Below are positions 1 through 5,490 of a stretch of DNA of 5,521 bases, piece by piece. The position numbers and the translations under genes were made by a program. Below the pieces are notes generated by a model. That model was not told where the DNA came from. It saw only the letters and a list, made by a program, of their open reading frames with translations, and ran no database searches. This DNA is from an uncultured Treponema sp. Its GTDB lineage: Bacteria; Spirochaetota; Spirochaetia; Treponematales; Treponemataceae. Location: NCBI GenBank assembly GCA_905236315.1, contig CAJOPO010000300.1, forward strand, positions 1 to 5,521, given 5' to 3'. Position 1 is the stretch's first letter, and the number at the start of each line of letters is the position of its first letter.

Positions 1-1
1 G

Positions 2-673
2 GCTGGTGAGCTTTCTATTTCTACATATCTTTCTTGGTTCATTGATGGAAAAGCCATTCTACCAGCTGCAGATGAAAACTTTATTCCAAATATAATTTTG
101 CGTATTATATACCTATCCCTTTCTACCATGTTGCTATGGCTGCTTACATATCTTGTAGAAAAGCGGCTTGCTAAAGAACTTGAAAAACTCGCTGATTATG
201 ACACTTTAACTTTACTACATAATAGAAGAAGTTTAAGAGGTCATATAAACAGAGTAATAAAACAAGCAGAAAGGGGAGATGGCACTTTTACACTTTTAAT
301 GTGTGATTTAGATAATTTTAAGCGCATAAATGACACCTATGGTCATGATTGTGGAGACTTAATTCTAAAAACTGTCGCAAATATAATTAGTTGTGATGTA
401 AGAAAAGATGATATTGTATTTAGATATGGTGGTGAAGAAATACTTGTAATGGTTCGAGCTGATAACGAAATAACTCAAAGCGTAGCAGAAAGAATACGAG
501 CGGATGTAGAAAAAGAAAAAATCACATATAACGATTCTGATGTAAAAATAACTATTACTATTGGAGTGGCAAGTTATCGTCCTAAAGCAACCATTGATGA
601 ACTTATCAAAATAGCAGACGATAAATTGTATATTGGCAAGAACAATGGTAAAAACCAAGTTGTAAACAGTTAA
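2..673 (+). CDS. Membrane-linked diguanylate cyclase (GGDEF), 5' end outside window
   Basis: This gene makes the second messenger c-di-GMP from two GTP. The frame is open to the left edge, so 223 C-terminal residues are visible and the real start lies upstream; a TTG at 98 is in frame but sits inside the coding sequence and should not be taken as the start. Numbering from the first visible codon, a hydrophobic segment at about 31-52 followed by a basic Glu/Lys-rich linker looks like the last transmembrane helix leading into the cytoplasmic GGDEF domain (about 65-221). Visible motifs are the DxLTxLxNRR entry (67-76), the metal-binding DLDNFKRIND (102-111), the signature GGEEI (143-147) and a GKNNGKN segment near the end (212-218). 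An inhibitory I-site RxxD (R134, D137) sits exactly five residues before the signature, so product feedback is likely. Departures from consensus are Leu71 for Gly, Ile147 for Phe and Gly212 for Ala. The key acidic residues are kept, so I infer an active cyclase. The sensor domain is not visible. Base composition is more AT-rich than in the next gene. Confidence 0.93.
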   Translation, partial: AGELSISTYLSWFIDGKAILPAADENFIPNIILRIIYLSLSTMLLWLLTYLVEKRLAKELEKLADYDTLTLLHNRRSLRGHINRVIKQAERGDGTFTLLMCDLDNFKRINDTYGHDCGDLILKTVANIISCDVRKDDIVFRYGGEEILVMVRADNEITQSVAERIRADVEKEKITYNDSDVKITITIGVASYRPKATIDELIKIADDKLYIGKNNGKNQVVNS

Positions 674-680
674 AAAAAAT

Positions 681-709
681 TTGCTTTTCTATAAATGTGG
701 TATTACAAT
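681..709 (+). promoter_or_regulatory. Candidate sigma-70 promoter for the GH3 gene
   Basis: TTGCTT (681-686) and TACAAT (704-709) are separated by 17 nt. The -10 box matches consensus at five of six bases; the -35 matches only the TTG. The predicted start of transcription is near 716, giving a leader of about 72 nt before the GH3 start. TATAAA at 690-695 is an alternative -10 but lacks a -35 at proper distance. I see no terminator after the GGDEF gene, so read-through from upstream could also supply transcript. Confidence 0.5.
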
Positions 710-721
710 AAATTTCATTAG

Positions 722-766
722 AGGAACGTAGATTCAGCTTAACTTTGGAGCTTCAAATTAGTTCCT
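722..766 (+). promoter_or_regulatory. Possible stem-loop in the GH3 mRNA leader
   Basis: AGGAAC (722-727) can pair with GTTCCT (761-766), and G721 can wobble-pair with T767. A smaller inner hairpin, TTTG (744-747) with CAAA (754-757), is possible. The 3' arm ends 10 nt before the Shine-Dalgarno, and its TCCT (763-766) could instead pair with AGGA (776-779) of that site. Two exclusive foldings are therefore possible, but all helices are short and may be chance. Confidence 0.25.
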
Positions 767-775
767 TACTATTTT

Positions 776-783
776 AGGAGGGG
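776..783 (+). promoter_or_regulatory. Shine-Dalgarno site of the GH3 gene
   Basis: AGGAGGGG at 776-783 contains the full AGGAGG core, 7 nt from its last base to the ATG at 789. This strong, well-spaced site fixes the start of the GH3 gene. Confidence 0.9.
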
Positions 784-788
784 ACGCA

Positions 789-3188
789 ATGTCCAAACAA
801 AAAGCAAAGAAAGCACAACGTGCATTAATAGGTGCACTTTTGTGCGGAATTGTGTTAGCTGACGGTTATGCTGCAGCTCAAGCAAAAAAGTATACCACAG
901 AAACTGTTTCTGATGGAAAAACACAGTACGTAATTGTACGAAATCCCAAAAATGGTGCCATACTAGGCTATTCTTCAAAATCTGGTGTAAAACTCTTAGA
1001 AGAAACTAAGGGTGGCTACACTTATGCTTTTAAAGACCTAAACAAAAATGGAAAGCTTGACACATGGGAAGACTGGAGATTAAAACCAGAGCAGAGAGCG
1101 GCTGCCCTTGCAAAAGAGTTGACTACAGAGCAGATTGCAGGACTTATGTTGTTTAGTTCTCATGAAAGAGCAATAGAAGATGGTCTTACCGATGCACAAA
1201 AGAAATATCTAAAAGAAGATAACTTGCGTGCTGTATTAAATGCAGGTAGCAATAACGTAGCTGCTGCTGTTCAGTGGAATAACGAGATGCAGGCCTTTGT
1301 AGAAGGCTTAGACTTCCCAGTTCCTGTAAACTATAGCTCTGACCCAAGAAGCACAGCAGGTAGAGGCGACCAGTATTCAAGCATGGTTTCTGGAGCAGAC
1401 ATTTCTATGTGGCCTTCTAATTTAGGACTAGCCGCTACATTTGATACAGATATAATGTATACCTTTGCAAAAGATGTTTCTGCAGAATATAGAGCAATGG
1501 GTATTACTACAGCTTTAGGACCACAGATTGACCTTTCAACTGACCCTCGTTGGCTCCGCATTTATGGCACATTTGGAGAAGGCACTCAGCTTGCTATAGA
1601 TATGACACAGGCTTATGTTGATGGCTCTCAGTCTACATATAACGAAAAGGGTAAAGACATAGGTTGGGGCGAAGATTCTATAAACTGTATGATTAAACAC
1701 TGGCCAGGAGATGGTGTTGGAGAAGCAGGTAGAGAGTCTCACACAGAAAGTGGAAAATATGCAGTTTATCCAGGAAACAACTATGAAGAGCACAAAAAGC
1801 CCTTTATTTTAGGCGGATTTAAGCTAAAAGGTAAAACAAAGACTTCTGCTGCTGTAATGGATTCATATTCCATCGCTCTTAATGCAGACGGTAGTGCTTT
1901 AGGTGGTAGTGCAGTAGGTTCTGCATACAACAAAAAGAAGATGGATGACTTACGCACTGGTGCTAAGTTTGACGGTGTTGTATGTACAGACTGGGCTGTA
2001 ACATCTGCTCTAAAAGATGGTGGAATTATAGGCACTGCATGGGGAGAAGAAGACCGCACTATTGCAGAACGTCATTATGATTTACTTATGAATGGCGTTG
2101 ATATGTTTGGTGGTAACAATGATTCTAAACCTGTTATAGAAGCCTATGCTATGATGGAAAAGGAAATGGGCAAGGACGCAGCTCGTGCACGCTTTGAAAA
2201 ATCTGCTGAGCGCATACTTTTGTTAGAGTTCCGTCCTGGTCTTTTTGAAAATCCTTATATCAACATTGAACATTCAAAGGCTGTAGCTGGTTCTAAAGAA
2301 AAATGTGAAGACGGATATAATGCACAGTTGGCTTCTGTAGTTATGCTAAAGAATAAGGGCAACGTAATAGCTTCATCTTCTTCAGACAAAGGCTCTCTTG
2401 CAAACAAGAAAGTATACATTCCTATGACTTATCTTGATTCAATTCCAGGTCCATGGGGTGCAAGTCCTGCAGAATGGCTTGAATCTCTTTCTTTAGGTGC
2501 TGCAAAACAGTTCTGTAAAGAAGTTATAACAGACATTCAGCAAAAAGATGCAGACGGTAATGTAACTTATGTTACTCCAGATTTATCTGATGTAGATTTA
2601 GTAATTGTTGGTATGTCTACTCCTAATAATGGTTCAAACTTCTCTTATGCAGGAATGAACAGAGAAGACAGAAGTTTCTATCCTCTTTCTTTGCAGTATC
2701 AGCCTTATACAGCAAAATCAGGACGCTCTGAGTCTATTAGTGGTGATATTGTAGACGGTAAGAAAGAAAACCGCAGCTACAATGGTAAGACTTCAAAGCT
2801 ATATAACGCTTATGACTATACAGCATTTATGAACACTGTAAATGCCATAAAAGCGACTGGCAAGAATATTCCTATTGTTGTATGTATGACTGCTTCTAAC
2901 CCTGTTTGCTTTGGCGAAATTGAACCTTATGCAGATGCAATCCTTATGGGATTTTCTGTAAGCGACCAAGCTTTCTTTGACATTCTAGCAGGTAAATATG
3001 AACCACGTGGTCTTTTGCCTTTGCAGATGCCAAAAGATATGGAAGCTGTTGAAGCACAGAACGAAGATGTTGGACGTGATATGGAATGTTATACTGATGA
3101 AGTTGGTAATGTTTACGATTATGCTTATGGCTTAAATTATTCAGGACGCATTGCTGACAAGCGTACAAAGAAGTATAGCAAAAAATAA
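789..3188 (+). CDS. Secreted glycoside hydrolase family 3 (beta-glucosidase-like)
   Basis: A retaining exo-acting glycosidase, probably releasing single sugars from beta-linked oligosaccharides outside the cytoplasm; the exact substrate cannot be read from sequence. It has 799 residues, within the family's usual size. The N-terminus has a Sec signal peptide: a basic n-region (residues 3-11), a hydrophobic core (12-24) and likely cleavage after the AAA at 28-30. Cys19 is in the core, but no proper lipobox surrounds it. Residues 83-94 form a canonical EF-hand-type calcium loop (D83, N85, N87, G88, D91, E94). The (beta/alpha)8 domain follows, with KHWPGDG (303-309) and the nucleophile Asp401 in VVCTDW. 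The C-terminal GH3 domain runs from about 515 to 785, with TASNPV (701-706), GFSVSDQA (721-728) and the closing AQNEDV (756-761). There is no fibronectin III or carbohydrate-binding tail; the protein ends in a short Lys-rich stretch. It appears to have its own promoter and ends at a strong terminator, so it is probably transcribed alone. Confidence 0.93.
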   Translation: MSKQKAKKAQRALIGALLCGIVLADGYAAAQAKKYTTETVSDGKTQYVIVRNPKNGAILGYSSKSGVKLLEETKGGYTYAFKDLNKNGKLDTWEDWRLKPEQRAAALAKELTTEQIAGLMLFSSHERAIEDGLTDAQKKYLKEDNLRAVLNAGSNNVAAAVQWNNEMQAFVEGLDFPVPVNYSSDPRSTAGRGDQYSSMVSGADISMWPSNLGLAATFDTDIMYTFAKDVSAEYRAMGITTALGPQIDLSTDPRWLRIYGTFGEGTQLAIDMTQAYVDGSQSTYNEKGKDIGWGEDSINCMIKHWPGDGVGEAGRESHTESGKYAVYPGNNYEEHKKPFILGGFKLKGKTKTSAAVMDSYSIALNADGSALGGSAVGSAYNKKKMDDLRTGAKFDGVVCTDWAVTSALKDGGIIGTAWGEEDRTIAERHYDLLMNGVDMFGGNNDSKPVIEAYAMMEKEMGKDAARARFEKSAERILLLEFRPGLFENPYINIEHSKAVAGSKEKCEDGYNAQLASVVMLKNKGNVIASSSSDKGSLANKKVYIPMTYLDSIPGPWGASPAEWLESLSLGAAKQFCKEVITDIQQKDADGNVTYVTPDLSDVDLVIVGMSTPNNGSNFSYAGMNREDRSFYPLSLQYQPYTAKSGRSESISGDIVDGKKENRSYNGKTSKLYNAYDYTAFMNTVNAIKATGKNIPIVVCMTASNPVCFGEIEPYADAILMGFSVSDQAFFDILAGKYEPRGLLPLQMPKDMEAVEAQNEDVGRDMECYTDEVGNVYDYAYGLNYSGRIADKRTKKYSKK

Positions 3189-3219
3189 CATTATCATTGC
3201 TATATAATTAGCATTTATA

Positions 3220-3261
3220 GCCTTGCTTGAAAATTAAAGTTTCCAAGCAAGGCTTTTTTTT
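3220..3261 (+). terminator. Intrinsic terminator of the GH3 gene
   Basis: GCCTTGCTTG (3220-3229) pairs perfectly with CAAGCAAGGC (3244-3253), a 10-bp GC-containing stem around a 14-nt loop. AAA/TTT can extend it inside after one mismatch. Eight T follow directly (3254-3261), then CTTTT. It starts 31 nt after the GH3 stop. On the minus strand the same hairpin has no U-run behind it, so it would be a poor terminator for the convergent operon. Confidence 0.93.
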
Positions 3262-3293
3262 CTTTTGTAAGCTAGTTGCCCTTAGTATGAGGG

Positions 3294-3341
3294 AGAGCCT
3301 TAAGACTTTGGCTTAACTCTTACGCTTTATTCTAAAGTCTT
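3294..3341 (-). promoter_or_regulatory. Inverted repeats at the 3' end of the minus-strand operon
   Basis: Two overlapping pairings exist: AGCC (3296-3299) with GGCT (3310-3313), and AAGACTTT (3302-3309) with AAAGTCTT (3334-3341). The second straddles the acetyltransferase stop codon. Neither is followed by a U-run in minus-strand reading, so this is at most a 3'-end-protecting structure or a weak or factor-dependent end. I found no convincing intrinsic terminator for the operon within the window. Confidence 0.25.
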
Positions 3342-3893
3342 TATAATCTTTGCAGGAACTCCGCCTACGACAGTCATTGCAGGAACATCTTTGGTTACTA
3401 CCGCTCCTGCTGCAACCACAGCCCCTTTACCAATCGTAACTCCGGGAAGAATTGTTGCATTTGAGCCAATCCACACGTTCTCTCCAATATAAACTGGTAA
3501 AGGGAATATATCAGCACGATTTTCTGGAGCAAGGTCATGATTTAGAGTAGCAATGACTACGTTATGCCCAATGAGCGCACCATCGCCAAGCGTGATTTCC
3601 CCTTGGTCTTGAAAGCGACAGCCAGCATTTATAAATACATTGCGCCCAACAGTGATGTTCTTTCCACAGTCGGTTGTGAAAGGTGGAAACATTCTAAATG
3701 AGTCATCAACCTTTTTCCCCGTTAGTTCAGAAAATAGAGAGCGTATTTCTTCTGGGGTATGGTACGAGCTGTTTAATTCCGCCGTGATTTTTAGGGCTTC
3801 TTGAGAGAGTTCACTCATTTTTAGATGTGTAGGGGAGCCTGCGACAACACGTTCCTTTGTTGCCATAATCTGTAAAAATTCTTTATTTGTCAT
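3327..3893 (-). CDS. Maltose/galactoside-type O-acetyltransferase (left-handed beta-helix)
   Basis: A cytoplasmic acetyl-CoA-dependent transferase that acetylates a hydroxyl of a sugar or similar small acceptor; the acceptor is unknown. Its 188 residues match the Maa/LacA/NodL family. Residues about 3-58 form the helical N-terminal maltose-acetyltransferase domain. From about 73 hexapeptide repeats of the left-handed beta-helix run to the C-terminus: [36 protein letters not shown] and VVAAGA. His119 in TLNHD is the expected catalytic base, and the final [10 protein letters not shown] (175-184) is the family's closing signature. All expected parts are present. The start is supported by AGGA (3902-3899) 5 nt before the ATG, and that site overlaps the TAG stop of the gene before it. 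The 7-nt gap means translational coupling is likely. It is last in the three-gene operon. In many bacteria such genes are thought to detoxify non-metabolised sugars, which is only a family-level guess here. Confidence 0.93.
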   Translation of the reverse strand: MTNKEFLQIMATKERVVAGSPTHLKMSELSQEALKITAELNSSYHTPEEIRSLFSELTGKKVDDSFRMFPPFTTDCGKNITVGRNVFINAGCRFQDQGEITLGDGALIGHNVVIATLNHDLAPENRADIFPLPVYIGENVWIGSNATILPGVTIGKGAVVAAGAVVTKDVPAMTVVGGVPAKIIKTLE

Positions 3894-3898
3894 ATTTA

Positions 3899-3902
3899 TC
3901 CT
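3899..3902 (-). promoter_or_regulatory. Shine-Dalgarno overlapping the upstream stop codon
   Basis: In minus-strand reading TAGGAT shares the AG of the lipoprotein gene's TAG stop with the AGGA that serves the acetyltransferase, 5 nt before its ATG. A ribosome ending on the first gene covers the start site of the next, the usual mark of coupled translation. Confidence 0.7.
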
Positions 3903-4395
3903 ATTGCAAAATTGAAAATATAGCAGTTACGTTTCCTGCGCCAAGAATCCTTTTTAGTTCTGCTTGACTAACATTGTCTACCTTACCAAGTCGTGTAAAA
4001 TTCCATGAATTAACATCATAGTAGATTGTAATCTGGTTTCCTTGATAGAGTATGATGTCTCCCGCGCTAGTGGTGATTTGCGTATCAGTGCGCGGAAGAG
4101 ATGTGCCAAGCGAACCCACTTTCTCAAAACTACCATAGTCGTGCATGGCAACTGATACTTCGCCTTTTTTCAAAAGTTCGTAAAACGCAATGGCAGATTT
4201 ATTATCTGCAAGTGTTGCAGTAAGTGTATGATTTCCGCTATTGCTTGTAATATCTATTTTAATTTTCATTGTAGAATCACCTCCTGTACTAGATAATTTG
4301 CTGCCGTTCTCGTTAGAACCATTTGCAAAACTACCTACGCATGCCGTTATGGAAAGCAAAATGAAAATAAGAAAGAATAAAACATTTTTTTTCAT
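3901..4395 (-). CDS. Cyclophilin-like fold lipoprotein, with probable internal second start
   Basis: A 164-residue protein with a lipoprotein signal peptide: Lys2-Lys3, a hydrophobic run (5-16), and a lipobox-like SITAC ending at Cys19. Val follows the cysteine, so there is no Asp retention signal. A flexible Gly/Ser/Asn linker (20-42) leads to a cyclophilin-like beta-barrel domain (about 43-164). It shows the family's [17 protein letters not shown] (59-75), then MHDYGSFEK (84-92), [15 protein letters not shown] (112-126) and a C-terminal LGKV...[13 protein letters not shown] pattern. Such proteins (TM1367-like) resemble cyclophilin in fold; prolyl isomerase activity is not established and the role is unknown. 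The ATG at 4395 has AAGGAG upstream but with a rather long 10-nt spacer. A second in-frame ATG (Met43, 4269-4267) has a stronger Shine-Dalgarno and lies exactly at the domain boundary, giving a 122-residue form without signal peptide. It sits 31 nt after the hydrolase and 7 nt before the acetyltransferase, so it is in the same operon. Confidence 0.87.
   Translation of the reverse strand: MKKNVLFFLIFILLSITACVGSFANGSNENGSKLSSTGGDSTMKIKIDITSNSGNHTLTATLADNKSAIAFYELLKKGEVSVAMHDYGSFEKVGSLGTSLPRTDTQITTSAGDIILYQGNQITIYYDVNSWNFTRLGKVDNVSQAELKRILGAGNVTAIFSILQ
4276..4285 (-). promoter_or_regulatory. Internal Shine-Dalgarno before Met43 of the lipoprotein gene
   Basis: In minus-strand reading AGGAGGTGAT is a perfect 10-nt complement of the conserved 16S rRNA 3' tail. 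It is followed by 6 nt and then ATG in the frame of the lipoprotein gene. The spacer from the AGGAGG core is 10 nt, a little long but equal to that of the first start. It encodes part of the linker (GGD), so coding need could explain part of it, but the length of the match is unusual inside a gene. Confidence 0.6.
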
Positions 4396-4426
4396 TGCTC
4401 ATTTTCTCCTTGCAACATAGTGTCTT

Positions 4427-5410
4427 TTATTTTAAATTACTTTTCATAAAATCGTCAATTTTTGCAAATGGAATTTTATCCTTATTATCGTACAAGTCTA
4501 CATGGCTTGCTTCAGGGATAATCATAAGTTCTTTATTTGCAGCAAAGGGGGAACCTTCTGTCATGTTTTTAAAAGCGTCTTCACTAAAATAACGGCTATG
4601 CGCTTTTTCTCCATGAATGACAAGAACAGCATTTTCAATTTCGTTAGAATAAGCAAGCAATTTTGTATTAAGAAGAGATGTTCCCGCTGTTACATTCCAG
4701 CCACCATTTGAATTTAGACTGCGTTCGTGATAGCCACGTGGTGTTTTGTAATAGGCATAGTAATCTTTAACAAACTGAGGAGCATCTTCTGGGAGGGGGT
4801 CAATTACACCACCGGCTAGTTTGTATGTGCCACCTGAAGAAACTGCCTTAAAATCTTCTATTCTCTGTGCCATAAGAGCCTTTCGAGCTTTGTTTCTTGC
4901 TTCTATAGAATTTGCAATATCGAAATATCCATTTGCTGTAACACGGCTCATATCATACATTGTGCTTGCAACGGTTGCCTTTATGCGTGTATCTATTGCC
5001 GCTGTATTTAATGCCATTCCGCCCCAGCCACATATTCCAATGATTCCTATTTTATCTGGGTCGATATTCTCTCTTGTAGAAAGAAAGTCAACTGCTGCCA
5101 TAAAATCTTCTGTGTTAATATCAGGGCTGTTCATATAGCGCACTTCCCCGCCTGATTCACCTGTAAAAGAGGGGTCAAATGCTAAGGTAATGTAACCACG
5201 ACTTGCCATTTCGTTAGCGTAAAGCCCGCTTGCTTGTTCCTTTACAGCACCAAAGGGACCGCACACTGCAATGGCTGGATTTTTTTTAGTAGCAGGTAAG
5301 TCTTTAGGGGCGTAAAGGTCGCCTACAAGTTTAATGCCAAAGTGATTTTTAAATGTAACCTTTGTGCGTATTACATTTTCGTTTAAGGTAAATGTGTAAT
5401 GTTCTTCCAT
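4427..5410 (-). CDS. Alpha/beta hydrolase with predicted Cys nucleophile
   Basis: A 327-residue soluble alpha/beta hydrolase of the dienelactone-hydrolase/YcjY-like type; no signal peptide is visible, so cytoplasmic. The substrate is unknown. Residues 16-38 match the usual entry strands (VTFKNHFGIKLVGDLYAP). GPFGAVKEQASGLYA (51-65) carries the oxyanion-side loop, and AFDPSFTGESGGE (77-89) is highly characteristic of this family. The nucleophile elbow is GICGWGG (125-131), with Cys127 where a Ser is usual. Glu268 in VIHGEKAHSRY and His303 in PEASHVDLYD would complete a Cys-Glu-His triad. The segment 158-245 forms a cap with NSNGGW (233-238). The ATG at 5410 is chosen because GAGG (5419-5416) lies 5 nt upstream; it gives about 15 residues more than the conserved core needs, so a slightly later start is not excluded. 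It is the first gene of the operon, directly behind an unusually palindromic upstream region. Confidence 0.9.
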   Translation of the reverse strand: MEEHYTFTLNENVIRTKVTFKNHFGIKLVGDLYAPKDLPATKKNPAIAVCGPFGAVKEQASGLYANEMASRGYITLAFDPSFTGESGGEVRYMNSPDINTEDFMAAVDFLSTRENIDPDKIGIIGICGWGGMALNTAAIDTRIKATVASTMYDMSRVTANGYFDIANSIEARNKARKALMAQRIEDFKAVSSGGTYKLAGGVIDPLPEDAPQFVKDYYAYYKTPRGYHERSLNSNGGWNVTAGTSLLNTKLLAYSNEIENAVLVIHGEKAHSRYFSEDAFKNMTEGSPFAANKELMIIPEASHVDLYDNKDKIPFAKIDDFMKSNLK

Positions 5411-5415
5411 AAAAG

Positions 5416-5419
5416 CCTC
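5416..5419 (-). promoter_or_regulatory. Shine-Dalgarno of the hydrolase gene, inside a possible masking helix
   Basis: GAGG in minus-strand reading lies 5 nt before the ATG at 5410. Its bases are part of ACGAG (5421-5417), which is complementary to CTCGT (5490-5486) farther upstream. The site is short, and could be hidden in the folded leader. Confidence 0.55.
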
Positions 5420-5425
5420 GTAGTT

Positions 5426-5441
5426 CTTAAAATGTTTTAAG
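5426..5441. promoter_or_regulatory. Perfect AT-rich palindrome, operator-like
   Basis: CTTAAAATGTTTTAAG is two perfect 7-bp arms around TG, 15 nt upstream of the hydrolase start. Size and symmetry fit binding by a small dimeric repressor, and position between the likely transcription start and the ribosome site fits repression. No regulator gene is in the window, so the call rests on symmetry alone. Confidence 0.4.
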
Positions 5442-5484
5442 GGTATCTCTAAAAACTCACCTTTGGTGATTTTTTAGAGAACCC
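5441..5484. repeat. Long near-perfect inverted repeat upstream of the operon
   Basis: TCTCTAAAAACTCACC (5446-5461) pairs with GGTGATTTTTTAGAGA (5465-5480) with one mismatch in 16 and a 3-nt loop. After one unpaired base (A5445), GGGT (5441-5444) pairs with ACCC (5481-5484), so about 19 of 20 positions pair. There is no U-run after it on either strand, so it is not a standard terminator. It could be a leader RNA hairpin, a small palindromic repeat, or joined ends of an insertion element; no transposase is present. Confidence 0.75.
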
Positions 5485-5490
5485 GACGAG

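Noticed and set aside
98..100. TTG as start codon of the GGDEF gene
   Set aside because: The same frame is open back to base 2 without a stop, the TTG lies inside the predicted transmembrane helix region, and there is no ribosome site before it.
365..658. Minus-strand open frame opposite the GGDEF gene
   Set aside because: Its protein is low-complexity, rich in Phe, Tyr, Cys and Ser, as expected from the antisense of an AT-rich gene, and it lies opposite clear GGDEF motifs.
837..855. Cys19 of the GH3 enzyme as a lipidation site
   Set aside because: The residues before it are Ala-Leu-Leu; position -1 should be Gly, Ala or Ser. An ordinary signal peptidase site after residues 28-30 fits better.
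4401..4403. ATG 8 nt upstream of the lipoprotein start
   Set aside because: It is out of frame, leads to a stop after about 23 codons, and lies only 3 nt from the AGGAG core.
4395..4711. Plus-strand open frames spanning the hydrolase-lipoprotein junction
   Set aside because: They run antisense to real coding sequence, lack ribosome sites, and their products resemble nothing I recognise.
4821..5138. Plus-strand open frame opposite the hydrolase gene
   Set aside because: It is antisense to well-conserved hydrolase motifs, has no ribosome site and no recognisable domain.
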